64,000 bases of DNA from Lepisosteus oculatus (taxonomy: Eukaryota; Chordata; Actinopteri; Semionotiformes; Lepisosteidae), in contig NW_027168341.1 of NCBI RefSeq assembly GCF_040954835.1, forward strand, positions 186,001-250,000. The letters run 5' to 3'. A program made the position numbers and the translations under genes. The notes beneath the pieces are model-generated. The model made no database searches and was not told where the DNA came from. It saw only the letters and a program-made list of their open reading frames with translations. Of this stretch, positions 48,111 to 59,299 are shown piece by piece. Positions within the stretch are counted from its first letter, which is position 1; every line of letters starts with the position of its first letter.

Positions 48111-51100
48111 TGATTGCTACAGATGCAGCCATTCAAAATGTGCGGGCGATACTGCATTATTTTCCGGTACGCTGTACGCAGTCTACCGCGAGTTACCGGT
48201 AAATACCGCTAGCAAAATAATAGTATCCGGAATTTCCGCAAGGTGGAGCTAATAAAGCTCAACTTCTCATGTTTGAGCTGTAGCCATCAAAGTCTTTAAT
48301 GAAGATATTACTAATAGTATTAATAATAAATGACCTTGGACAAGCTGTAAACTCAAAGTATTGCCCTGGTCCACATTATTTTTTTCACTGACCTTCTTTG
48401 TAAAAGTAACACCACAGCATTTCGCAATCACGCATTTTTTTCCAATCATGCAAAGTACAGTAATTTTTGAGAATCGATTCACCATGCCTTTCACATGCTC
48501 ATAAAAGAGATTGATTTAGGAACATAAACATATTACCGTATGCAAACTGTACTGTATACAGTTTGTATATGTATATGTATATGTATATTTAATGTCTTAA
48601 CTGTGCCCGTTTAAGTATTGAATATTTATATGGAATTTTACCACTGAAGGGAAATCTTAGTGCCTGAGCATAAAAAGAATAGGAGCGTAATGCAACGCGT
48701 GTGAAGGCCATAAATGATATTAATTTTGGAACATAAACATACAGTATATGGCTGGTCTCGGTACTTTAAAGAAAACATACACGAAACATGGTTTCATTAT
48801 GACCAGAATCGGTCTTGAGATATTTTTAACTTGATTTACAGTATTTGAGAGGTATGTCTTGACACCGATACTACGTAAATACTCCTCACGTATATGTTTC
48901 TAGGTTTATATTATGCATTTCATACGGTCAAATTGCTTTTGAGCAACTGATAAGAAGCGCGAAACGGTATGCCCAGGGCGTTTTAGTTTTTGTTTTGTTT
49001 TAATGCAGTGCAGTGGATTGATTAGAGATATCAAGTACATACAAGTCATTTTTTAAATGTTGTAGTTCGTCTTGTAAAAATGTTATGAGTACATCATCTG
49101 TCAACAATTACACAGGTTCTGTTTCCATATTGCGGTTTTTGGTTACGTAATACTATTTTCTAATTTCACGTTGTGAATATATGATTTGGGCAAACAGAGC
49201 CGCAAAGAAGTACATTATGGGTTGTTGTTGTTTTTTTGCAGTTTTATCTAAAATAAGCGATGCTTAAACCTTTGTCTGATTCTTGTGAAACTATCCACAC
49301 GACAGTTACCTAGGAGTTGACTTCAGTGATGTCACTGATGGGATGTTTCTAAAAATCCATCCTCTGTAAAACATCTTCTCTAGTTGTTCTGCATATGTAT
49401 TCGCTAATGAAGCTGTGTGTTCTGAGCCTGGTTCTCTACATTTCTGTATGAACCAGCTTAGAGGGCTAAAGACAGCTTGTGTTTAAATTGAGTGTAAGGT
49501 AATTTATGCTTCTAAAGTCATGGTCAGCATTTATTATTGTACTGTGCTGTAAACTTCTTCTGTGCCTAATTACATTATTTTATAGTCGATAATGTTTCTG
49601 TAGTGCTTTTTCAGCCCTCAGCATGTGACTGCGCTGGTGGTGCTGTGGGTTAGGTTCCTGACTCCTATGTCACATGGTCTGTGGTTGAATCTCATGGAAC
49701 TATGACTTTAATTTTTAACAAACATTTCTTTGAAAAAATGAAACATTTCCCTTGGTCAGAGATTAAATAAAACCTCACTCGCATCAAAACAAATTTATAT
49801 TTCTAAATATCACAACATGATCGAATTTACGTCTTTTTAATAACAATGAATAGTCACCTATGCGTTACAAAATAAACATTTATATTGATTTGAATCGAGT
49901 TTTGATTTAAATCGTAAACGCGTGTTTAAAGGCGATATACTGTATAAAAGCGCTGATTCTTATGGAATGTGTTTGGCCGGGGATTCAAAAAAATTATTTT
50001 TTTTAATCGCGTATCTAAGGAAAATTGCAGTATAACTTTGTTCATGCACAAACAGTGGCATGTTACATTATAATTTGGGTGTCTCCTCTTGCCAGAAAGC
50101 TCTAAATTGGATTTTGAGTGCGGTTTTTGACTTTTTCTAAATTGCAACCCATAAATAAAGCTGATACAGTTTAGACTTACTGTATTCTAAACTGTATTAC
50201 AACATCACATTGGACAATGCAACGTAAATTGCAAAAATGCACTTGGAATCTGTCCAAGCCCTACTACGAAAATTATTAAAACTGCGACACTTATCATTCA
50301 TCTTTAAATAAACTTTATTTTATATAGCGTTTTAAGCGAATAGGTAATTAGATTGCTCATAAACCTAATCGCTTTTTCTACATAAACACAGCGTGATTGC
50401 TCTCTGAAAATGCTTTTTTCTTTATATTTAGGCTCAGATTTCAACTATAGATTGTATTATTATAAACTTTCTTGGAAAAATGTCTTTTATGTAAACCATG
50501 TTTGCTATTAATTCATTTAGGGCTAAAATACGTTCATTGTCTTCCAATCGAGTCGAGTTGACATTGGAAGCTTGCCACGCCCGGACTGCTACACCAACGC
50601 ATTAGCATGTTGAAGCGATTTCATTGAGGAGGCCATCTACTAGTTAACACTGTACTTCCTACTTTGAAAACACCTGTGAAATTGGTTTAATTCGTCACAG
50701 CCAGCACTCCGGCAGAGAGGGGGGTTGTACTCGTTAATGTCTGATGACATACAAGTGGAAAGATTACAGATTTTAATCGTTTTTTTTCTGAACCAGGGAA
50801 AATCTGATCATGTTTCTCTATAACAATAATAAAAAACTTTATTTTAAATTATTTTACATATCCCGCTTGCACATCGCACGACTTTAATAAATCTATTCTT
50901 TATTAATACTAAATAAATAATACTAAAAATACTACAGCAAAGAGGTCACTTGATTTTTGGAATAATTCCAAATAGCACAATGATCCACTGGCATTCCTGA
51001 AGTCTGTTTAGTGCATAATCTTCCAAATACAATCACTAAGCAATTATAAGAATTATACCATCCTATTTCTTTGTGATGTCCTGTAAAAACTAAACCTATT

Positions 51101-51750
51101 TTTATAAGGCTTTTACTCAAAAGGTTTCCAAACACACAAAGCATTTGTGAAGTACTATAGTATTTCTAAAGGTTACTGGTACAACATCAATCATTAAAGC
51201 TTAACAATAAAGTTTAGATTGCTGACTATGGACTAACTACATTAACTAACTGCAATGCAACATTATACATTTTACAAGAATATCTGGTTGAATTCTTGCA
51301 TTTGTAGCCAATTTAATGCGAGAGAAATAAGCCAATTTAATTATTTCACAAAAAATAATGTAATATAAAATGGATGTTTTTAACTTTATTGTAGTGTTTT
51401 AGAAACTAATATGTCTTCAAAAATGGTTGTTTTTCACTCCTAGGAATGAAAGCTGTTGTTATATGATGTTTATTTTCAAATTTGGAAAAATCAAAGGATT
51501 CTAGCTTTCTCCCCTTGCAGGCATCGGACACAGAGAACCTCATGGTTTTCCTAAAAATCATTTTTTATGTTCCCTGGTGTTCCAAACTTAGTTTTAATTT
51601 GTTATTATGTTAAAAACAGGGTAATAAATTTCTAATTGGACTATAAATAATGTCATATTGTCTGCTATAAAACTGATGTTTTCAACTCTATTGTAGAGAT
51701 TCTAGAATCATCTAATAGAGAATTGAAATAAAAAAGGGCATAAGAAAACA
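48111..51750. other. AT-rich DNA without a gene
   Basis: 48120-48250 is an inverted relative of 25866-26010. 48600-49150 is a direct relative of 23200-24220. 49630-49710 is the tRNA-like short repeat. A TATATG microsatellite lies at 48560-48590. Otherwise there are only short frames full of stops. Confidence 0.6.
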
Positions 51751-51751
51751 T

Positions 51752-51960
51752 TACCAACAACGACCACAAGATGGAGATATTGTCTAGACATTACCAACAA
51801 CGACCACAAGATGGAGATATTGTCCAAAAAGGCAAGAAGGGCAAAGCCGCGATAAGGTAAAATCATTTTTTGAAAGAGATTGCTGTCAGAATGCACAACT
51901 GAATCCCAAACAGAATCTCTAGTCAAATATGATCATTTGTGAAACAGGCAAATGAGTCTC
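51752..51960. repeat. Dispersed repeat, copy 2, with a short internal tandem duplication
   Basis: The segment ACATTACCAACAACGACCAC...AGATATTGTC occurs twice in a row here (51752-51785 and 51787-51824) but once at 47931. The remainder matches copies 1 and 3. Confidence 0.75.
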
Positions 51961-53417
51961 TCAGGTGCCCATTGCTCATTTTCAGACACATTTATGCAAT
52001 ACTTTCACCATGCGTTGAGCAATAGGGATTAAAGATACCAGAGGTAAGGTTTAAAAGTGATTCTGAGGTGCAACACATCAGCAATACAGCTAGGCATCTG
52101 AAATGCGGGGTTTGAGAGCCCTTCAGGAAACACCGTACCCTAAAGGTACCAGAAGTCCAGTAGTATAAGCATTAAGTCACTGTCACCCCTGTTACAATGT
52201 GATTGCTACATATCTTCATTTCTTTGGTTTTTAAGGAGTAAGAGTGCAGGGGGTCTAAATCTGCGATCCAGTGTGTTGAAGTATTTCACAACATTACCTG
52301 TAGCCCGTATGGAAATAAATACTAATTCTGATTATTGCCCTGGGCATGTACCAATAAATCACTGAGCATATATATATATATCACTGTGTTGAAGCTAGAG
52401 ACCTGTATGTAATATTATGGTGCTAAAATGTCATTTTCACATATATTAATGTAATAAATGATTGCTTATGCTTTATAAACAAATCTAATTAAAATAAATG
52501 ATTAAGTTTTGTATTTATCTTGTACCATAGAACATGATTTTCTTTGTATTTCAAGCCCACAAAGTGTCCAAATGACGCACTACATGATATAAGGAAGATT
52601 ATCACATGCATATCGGTATTATCTTTCTTATGAAAATGCATTCCTTTCATTACCTTTTACTTTTTAAAATGAACTCAAATTGTGTATAATGTAATAATTT
52701 AAGTAGAAGTGCTTCACTGCTCTATGCCGTCTGGAAATAAATCCTCAGACTACTTACTGCCCTGGGCATGTACCAATAAATTACAGGAGCACATCTATAT
52801 ATCACTGCGTTGAAGCAGGAGACACACAATCACTGCAAACACATCCTAAATACAGTGTTCTAGCACCTTTGACCTCATCCAGAACATATCATTTCTTGAA
52901 AGGGATTGCTGTCCGAATGCACATCTGAATCCCAAACAGAATCTCTAGTAAAATACGATCATTTGTGAAACAGGCAAATGACTGTCTCAGGGGCCCATTC
53001 CTCATTCTCAAGACACATGTATGCAGTACGTACACCATGCATTGAGCAATAGGGATTAAAGACACCACAGCTAAGGTTAGAAGTCATTCTGACTATATTC
53101 TAAAATATTGGACTCATATTCTTATGATGGCAGACATGATGCTGCGTTTAAAACCGGGGTTAATGGACATTATATGACTGTCAATTCTGTTTTGTTTTGG
53201 AGACTCTTGGCTGCCTATATGGTACACTGCAGCGTGAAGGAATTATTTTCCAAAACTGTGTCAGCTCAAAAGTTGTAAGAGAACCTCTCCAGCTGCTTTA
53301 ACTCTCTTCATTTTTGTCATTTAATTGTCTGTCGGCACTATGTGGCAGCGTTGCATGACAACCCCTCTCACCACGGAAAGGAACCTAACAGCTTTGGTAA
53401 GAGAGGAGAAAAGGACC
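51961..53417. other. AT-rich DNA with the third repeat copy, no gene
   Basis: Two related stretches containing CCCTGGGCATGTACCAATAAAT occur near 52335 and 52760. 52885-53095 is copy 3 of the dispersed repeat; the part from TTCTCAAGACAC also resembles 51975-52060. From about 53160 the DNA resembles 55940-56090 and its inverted form near 63000. Confidence 0.6.
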
Positions 53418-53491
53418 TGGCCAGTAAGGGGCACGAACCCATGACTTTGGCGTTATTAGCACCATGCTCTAACCAACTGAGCTAACCGGCC
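53418..53491 (-). tRNA. tRNA-Ile(AAT)
   Basis: 74 nt; GGCCGGTTAGCTCAGTTGG, anticodon loop CTAATAA (AAT), T-arm GGGTTCGTGCC with a changed loop base. T4 follows on the minus strand. Likely functional, slightly diverged. Confidence 0.88.
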
Positions 53492-53769
53492 TCACGACAG
53501 TGGTTCTCTCTGTGCTGCAAAAAATCGAACTCAGGGAATTTCTTTTGCCCTCCTTTGAATAGAAAGCCGTGTAATTCAGTGTACGGGCTTTCTCATGCAG
53601 TTTCATGGTTCTTGTAACCCAAATCCTACACTGGCCTGAAGTGCCCCCCATTTCACAGAATTTTTCAGCTGATTTAAAATGTACCTAAAGGAGAAGCATT
53701 ATTGAAGACGATCAATTACCAAGAGCTTTTGTCAAAGGTTTTGGTGGTCATTTTTAATGACCACAGAGC

Positions 53770-54010
53770 GATGTGACCTCGGTTTTACATCTCATCCAAA
53801 AGACAGCGCCCTTTTACAACACAGTGTCTCCGTCACTATGCTGGGGCATTGGGACCCGCACAGACCTCAGGGTGAGCGCCCCACCGCCGGCACCATTAAC
53901 ACCGCTTCCAGCTGGAAGCTTTGTTTTTCCCTGTAGCTCACCCTCATCCGGGTACTGACCTGGCTCACACCTGCTTAGCTTCAGTGGGTTTTCAGTTGCG
54001 AGTTGCAAGG
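53770..54010 (-). mobile_element. 5S-derived SINE
   Basis: On the minus strand the head (54005-53935) reads GAAGCTAAGCAGGTGTGAGCC then AGGTCAGTACCCGGATGAGG, clearly related to the 5S internal promoter GAAGCTAAGCAGGGTCGGGCC...TAGTACTTGGATGGG. The body contains GGGTGAGCGCC/complement, as in the 5S-U1 spacers. It is an inverted relative of 62030-62270. Confidence 0.75.
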
Positions 54011-54047
54011 GGATGCAAGTGATGGAGCAGCTAGCTGCAAAAGCCAC

Positions 54048-54118
54048 TGCATTGGCGGGGAATCAAAGCCGAGCCTCCCGCGTGGCAGGCGAGAATTCTA
54101 CCACTGAACCACCAACGC
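54048..54118 (-). tRNA. tRNA-Gly(GCC)
   Basis: 71 nt; GCGTTGGTGGTTCAGTGG, anticodon loop CTGCCAC (GCC), acceptor GCGTTGG/CCAATGC. The T-arm is weakened (CTCGG CTTTGAT TCCCC), so it may be a pseudogene. T4 follows on the minus strand. Confidence 0.83.
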
Positions 54119-54331
54119 TCAGAACCCGGGCCTTCAAAAAAGACGCTTTTTTGGTGCTCTGTGCAAAAAGCGTCGACATCTGCTTCCAGCTGTAAAATGC
54201 CATTCGCGGACGCTGAAGAACTTATTTGCAAGGGAGCGGGTACAAGCAATTTGGCATTTTAAAACCACCAGGAACACCGAACAGGCGCGCTTCTTTGCTT
54301 GCGCCGAAACACAACGACAGGAGGTGGACAA

Positions 54332-54354
54332 CGTAGTCGGCAGGATTCGAACCT
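54332..54354 (-). pseudogene. tRNA-Ser 3' fragment
   Basis: The minus strand reads AGGTTCGAATCCTGCCGACTACG, the T-arm and acceptor of tRNA-Ser. The rest is cut off by the GAATGTCCCTGACAATG-type repeat beginning at about 54355. Confidence 0.8.
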
Positions 54355-55077
54355 CTTTCTGTCTATTATATACTAAATGTTCTCTTGTCTGTCTCTTGTT
54401 TGTATAGAACTGAATGTCCCTGACAATGTACTGTTAGTTTTAATTGAAGAACGGCATTTGTGTTCAAATATATCAGACAAGTTTACGTAACTGCTCATGC
54501 GACACTCAGTTGTAATTAGTCAAGAAATAAAGTCGAACAACAGCTGCGGGTTTGATTCTGAACGTATCAGATTGCAGCACCTTTTACTTCCATTGACAAA
54601 TGATAGAGATTCGAAGAGAGATCCTTCAGACCAGCAAGCAAACCCACGGCTATTTCGGTTTTCTATCTAGGCAACGTTGGTGTCTGCAATAGCATACATG
54701 AAAGCGTGATGCAATTTCTGTGGCTAAATTTGTTGCACGTCATGCACAGTAAGAGTGTTTCTAACACCAAATAAAAAGTCAACAATTAGCGATCACACCT
54801 TCTCCTCAGTTAACCCACTGAAACCCTTGCTGTTAACAGTTCTTTAATGCATGCTTTACGAGCACCTACATATTGTGTCGGTTCTTTCAGTTTTATTCAT
54901 TAGGTTTTCAAAGGCATAAGTAGAACACCAGAGGTGCGAACGCAAGATGTGTGGTTATCTGAAGAACTCATTTCCATGGCAGCGGGGCCAAGCTATTTAG
55001 TGTTTTTATAGTACTAGGGAAGGAGAAGCGGCACTTCACCTTTGCCGCGCAGGCACAAGGAGACGTGCGGCAGACGC
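54355..55077. other. Repeat-derived DNA without a gene
   Basis: 54390-54570 is the inverted relative of 26020-26200 and resembles 42840-43190. No gene is supported in the rest. Confidence 0.55.
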
Positions 55078-55159
55078 CGTAGTCGGCAAGATTTGAACCT
55101 GCATGGGGAGTCCCCAACGGATTTCGAGTCCATCGCCTTAACCACTCGGCCACGACTAC
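55078..55159 (-). tRNA. tRNA-Ser(CGA)
   Basis: 82 nt; acceptor GTAGTCG/CGACTAC, anticodon loop CTCGAAA (CGA), long variable arm GGGGACTCCCC. The body is closest to the tRNA-Ser(TGA) genes nearby and not to the usual Ser(CGA) body, so the anticodon may have changed from TGA. No clear T4 run follows. Confidence 0.88.
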
Positions 55160-56548
55160 AGCGAGTTCACCACCGCCGCATTCCTCCTTTAATCTAACAC
55201 GGAGTGCGACGTGGCTGCGGAAACCTTTTCAAAGTCGCTCTCCGTTAAAAAAAAATAATACCTTTGACAAAATACGTGCCGGCAGACAGACACGCCTCAG
55301 AGGGTTTAAGGCTGGCTTCATGTCGGAATGATAAAGTCTCCCCGTCCGGACATGAAAATGCCACTTTGTTACACACAAAAAAAGAATCAACAACAGAGAA
55401 ATGCCCACAAGCATTTGAAAAGCCGCACCACGTCGCACTTGAAATAGCTCTTACATTAGTGGTAGACGCAGGAATCGCATTTTTATTTACGCTCTTACCA
55501 ACGCGATGGAAAGCAAAACAAAGCAAAGCAGAGCAAAACAAAACGAACAAACGAAAACCCTGCACATAACGCCGTTACGTGCCCAAGTGGTATTGTACGT
55601 CATCCTAGCACTGCACCCCGGGGCGTACGGTACATGGGAACGAGCACACGCCACGAATCGTCTCGAATCACTCCCTACAGCTGTAAGGCGCCTTGAAGCG
55701 TGCACCCCCAACATTCTTCTTTGCGCATCTGTGAAAGGTAAACTCTTGAGCAAACTCTGAACCAGCTCTAAGGAAACTAATCCGATTAGACGTAACTTTG
55801 ACTCATCTTTTTACGCTCAGTGCTGGATTGCTCAAACTCCAGCTAGGGTTAGGGTTAGCATTACCACGCTACTTAGACACTTTGTTTACGCTCAGTGCTG
55901 GATTTTGGGAACTTCAGGACGAGTGGGAATTTTCTCCTATCTGTCCATTCTGTTTTGTTTTGGAGACTCTTGGCTGCCTATGTTGTACAGTGCAGCATGA
56001 AGGAAACATTTTCCAAAACTGTGTCAGCTCAAGAGTTGTAAGAAAACCTCTCCAGCTGCTACAACTCTCTTCATTTTTGTCATTTAATGTGACACTCGAT
56101 GTATAACTGGAGCCTCACATATGCAAATGGTGCGGCTCCAGTTCGACACCCAGTTCGACACCACTTTACAGTATATGACAAAAGCATGGCAAACTGTGCC
56201 GGACCAGCAGATAACTTCCGCTTATTTTGACCATATTAAACATTGGAAATCTTCCCACTTGCATTTGTGACACTTGATTTTGGCTCCACCTAAGAAACTC
56301 TTAAATCTTCTAACACTTTTCTCTTCTCCCGCAACACACTTGTCTGTCGGCACTATGTGGAAGCGTTGCATGACAACCCATCTCACCACGGAAAGGAACC
56401 TAACAGCTTTGGTAAGAGAGTAGAATTACCTGAAGAACTGCTTTCCATGGAAACAGGACCAAGCGATGTAGCATTTTTATAGTACCAGGAAAGGAGAAGC
56501 GGCACTTCGCCTTTGCCACAGAGGCACAAGGCGACGTGCAGCAGACGC
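55160..56548. other. tRNA-Ser flank module and inverted relative of 62620-63270
   Basis: 55160-55760 is the tRNA-Ser flank module (shared with 36.1-36.5, 38.4-38.6, 44.2-44.7 and 56.6-57.0 kb). 55737-56409 matches 62620-63270 in opposite orientation, including a short (TTAGGG)2-like motif near 55845 and an octamer-like ATGCAAAT near 56118. I see no gene attached to the octamer. Confidence 0.6.
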
Positions 56549-56630
56549 CGTAGTCAGCAGGATTCGAACCTGAGCGGGGAGTCCTCAATGGATTTCAAGT
56601 CCATCGCCTTAACTACTCGGCCACAACTAC
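56549..56630 (-). tRNA. tRNA-Ser(TGA), second copy
   Basis: 82 nt; anticodon loop CTTGAAA (TGA), T-loop TTCGAAT. The acceptor GTAGTTG/TGACTAC has a weakened pair, and the D-loop reads GAGTAGTTAA. No T4 run is close. Likely decaying. Confidence 0.83.
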
Positions 56631-57330
56631 AGTGAGCTCGCCGCCGCCGCCGCATTCCTCCTCCGGAGTGCGAGGTGTCTGCGGAAACCTTTTTAAAGTC
56701 GCTCTCCGTTAAAAAAAAATACCTTTCACAAGATACATGCCGGCAGACAGACACGCCTCAGAGGGTTTAAGGCTGGCTTCACGTTCAAATGATAAAGTCT
56801 CACCGTCCGGATGTCAAAATGCAACTTTGGCAGACAGAAAAAAAACATCAACAAACCACAAATGTGGACAAGGATTTTACAAGCTGCACCACACTGCACT
56901 TTCAAAAGCATTTACATTCGTGTTAGACGCAGGAATTGTCCTTGTTTTGCGCGCTTACGAACGCCATACAAATAAAACAGGTCTACGGGTCTGAAACCTG
57001 CTCCACGGAAAACAGTTCTGTTGCGCTTTTGATCAAAGGGAGATTCTCTGTTCTTACTTTTTCATGACATAACACCCAAAGGGGCTTCTTTGGAGCTGGA
57101 TTCCAACCAGCATCCTAAAGTTTCTTGGTCGTATCCTTTACAGTCCTCTGTTCGGTCGACATGGAACAGAAGGGGGCAGCTTTCCTCACACATACAGTGC
57201 AGTTCTGCATCAGACCTCTAACTCGTTTCCTTAGCTTGGATTTAAGCCACGAAGCAGGCTTCTACTGTATAAACGTCTAGAGGAATCACAAACTATTTGA
57301 AAGGCCATCATCCCAGGGGGAACTGACAAA
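56631..57330. other. tRNA-Ser flank module and unique DNA
   Basis: 56640-56990 resembles 55170-55490. The rest has no gene that I can support. Confidence 0.5.
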
Positions 57331-57402
57331 GTCTATCCCTAAACACCTAGCGCAGTCTCTCGAGAGACTGTCAAAAATCGCTTTCTCCGTTTGTGCTGCA
57401 AG
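57331..57402 (-). pseudogene. U4 snRNA 3' relic with 3' box
   Basis: On the minus strand TTGCAGCACAAACGG then GAAAGCGATTTTTGACAG and a perfect hairpin CAGTCTCTCGAGAGACTG resemble the last third of U4 at 37680-37741, including the Sm site. After the same 8-bp gap comes GTTTAGGGATAGA (57332-57344), like the U4 3' box. The 5' two thirds of U4 are not convincingly present, so this is a diverged fragment. Confidence 0.68.
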
Positions 57403-57595
57403 TAAGTGAAAATGCGGTCTCAACCCAGAGCCACTTGGCAGCAGCGGCACGTAAATACTGTTACTGCCACTGCTCGATACCGACGTTAGCCTACTATACC
57501 ATGTTCAGCCACCGCTAGAAAATGTACAGCTCTAGTACTGGAGCAAACAGAAGGAGGGCCAACATCTAACAGGCACACGTGTCAGACATAGAGAG

Positions 57596-57677
57596 CGCCG
57601 AGGATGGGATTAGAACCAATGCGTGCAGAGTACAATGGATTAGCAGTCCATCGCCTTAACCACTCGGCCACCTCGTC
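57596..57677 (-). tRNA. tRNA-Ser(GCT)
   Basis: 82 nt; GACGAGGTGGCCGAGTGG, anticodon loop CTGCTAA (GCT), variable arm TGTACTCTGCACGC. One mismatch in the acceptor (GACGAGG/CCTCGGC). T-loop TTCTAAT departs from TTCGAAT. Partner of the fragment at 1829-1849. Confidence 0.87.
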
Positions 57678-58056
57678 AATGAAACTGGGCTGTCCAGACA
57701 CGGGTTGGCACGCTCCAGATGATCTTTTTCTTTTTTTTCCCTCGTACTCGAGGGTCCTTTTCCTGTTCCACATGCGATTTCAACATTTTCCTTGGGAGAT
57801 GTCAAGCCAGCAAGCCACTGCTGTGGTTCAGTGGCCAGTGTGGAGTTCAGTGGCCCTGTTGTACACAGAAAGCACATTGAGCTCCTTGGACATGAAAAGT
57901 TCCAGATAAAAGCCATTTGTCATCCTTTCTCTTGGTGTCGATGTTGCTATTGTATGTAAAGGTGGCAACTTGCTCAGCGAGCAGGCGGAGCACACACCGA
58001 ATGCAGATGTGTCTGAGTGGTGTGTCCAAGTGGCTGCAAAAAAACAGTACTCCCGG
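57678..58056. other. Spacer of the tRNA-Ser/tRNA-Thr block
   Basis: Inverted relative of 1450-1828. It holds open frames of about 80-100 codons on both strands that I judge to be chance. Confidence 0.6.
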
Positions 58057-58130
58057 GGCGCCGTGGCTTAGTTGGTTAAAGTGCCTGTCTAGTAAACAAG
58101 AAATCCTGGGTCCGAATCCCAGCGGTGCCT
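58057..58130 (+). tRNA. tRNA-Thr(AGT)
   Basis: 74 nt; acceptor GGCGCCG/CGGTGCC, anticodon loop CTAGTAA (AGT), T-loop TCCGAAT. The anticodon stem has one mismatch (TGTCT with AAGAA). A long T-run follows at once (58129-58135). Likely functional. Confidence 0.9.
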
Positions 58131-59262
58131 TTTTTTGTGCTGTGTTCTCGAACAGAACTGGTCATTATGGACAACCGCATACGCCTAGACTTAATTAAAT
58201 GCAAGTATTCATTTCCTGTCTTGAACGACTTGTTTTTCTTAAAATGGATGCAACTTGCAAAACATGAAATACAAACCTCGCTAATCAGCGCTCGCGGCTG
58301 GCAAAAAAAAAAGAAGTCAGCAATGTTTTTTTTCTTTAACCTTAACCCTGCTAATGGAGAAGAGTTAAACGACCGAGTCTATGCAGCTTAAACGGTGCTC
58401 ACGTCGGGTTCTTAGCTGAAAGGGTGATAAATCCCGCTCACCCCAGTCCTTAATCTTTTAAAAGGATACAAAATTGAACCTAGTCGCCACATCACATACA
58501 TCCTGTTCAACGATAAAAAGGTGACATCTATCCTCGATCCAGAGTAAATCCCACGTTGAGGGCATATTTTTTTCCACTTTACCATGAGTCGGGCTCGGCT
58601 GCACAGAGGCGAGAGCAGAGCAATGAGGTCACGGGGACAGGAGAGCCACACGCTGGCGGTTTAAACACGCGGAAGAAAACTGAGGGATCCACAGTATGTG
58701 GACCCTCCGTGCGCCATCAGTCCGCACTCCGGACTCTGAATCCTGCCATCCGAGTTAAGATCTCGGCGGAACCTGAGGCACAGTTCTTTCTTAAAACGTA
58801 ATCTGGTGAGCATTTCTAGAATCGTACTTGTATAGATGCAGCCTTTAATGTGTTGCTAGGTTAAAATTGATGACTTCTTGAACTTCAGTAGGCAACTGCC
58901 CTCTTGATTTTGGATTTAATTTCTTTATTACAGGGGCGCTTTTATGAAGACCGAGTCATGTTCAGGTACTTTGCTTGATGGAGGAAGCATATTTCGGACT
59001 CTGTGATCTGCTCACCTGGAAAGGTCTGCTGTACTACTACAAGAGAGAAGTAGAGTCTGGAAGAATGGACAATTTTATGATGCTTTGGAAGATAATGTTT
59101 TTTTTTTCTTTGAAATTGAAATGAATCAGAATATCAGTGCAAAAGACAAACTCTTGGTTTGGTTTAAAGAGATATGGTTTTAAAACAGACAAAATGTAGA
59201 AAACAGGTGTTTCTCACTTTTGGAAGAGAATGGACCGGGGGTAATATTTTACAAGTTATATA
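58131..59262. repeat. Inverted relative of 26575-27570
   Basis: The tRNA-Thr flank, matching the region beside the tRNA-Thr at 27573 in opposite orientation. No gene is supported. It ends at TGGACCGGGGGTAATATTTTAC, where the truncated LTR element starts. Confidence 0.8.
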
Positions 59263-59299
59263 ATAGTAAAATATTATATAATAGGGGTAATAGTCGCGA

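Noticed and set aside
55842-55862. Interstitial telomere repeat (TTAGGG)
   Set aside because: Only about two repeats, in a block that is duplicated at 63179; too short to mean a telomere relic.
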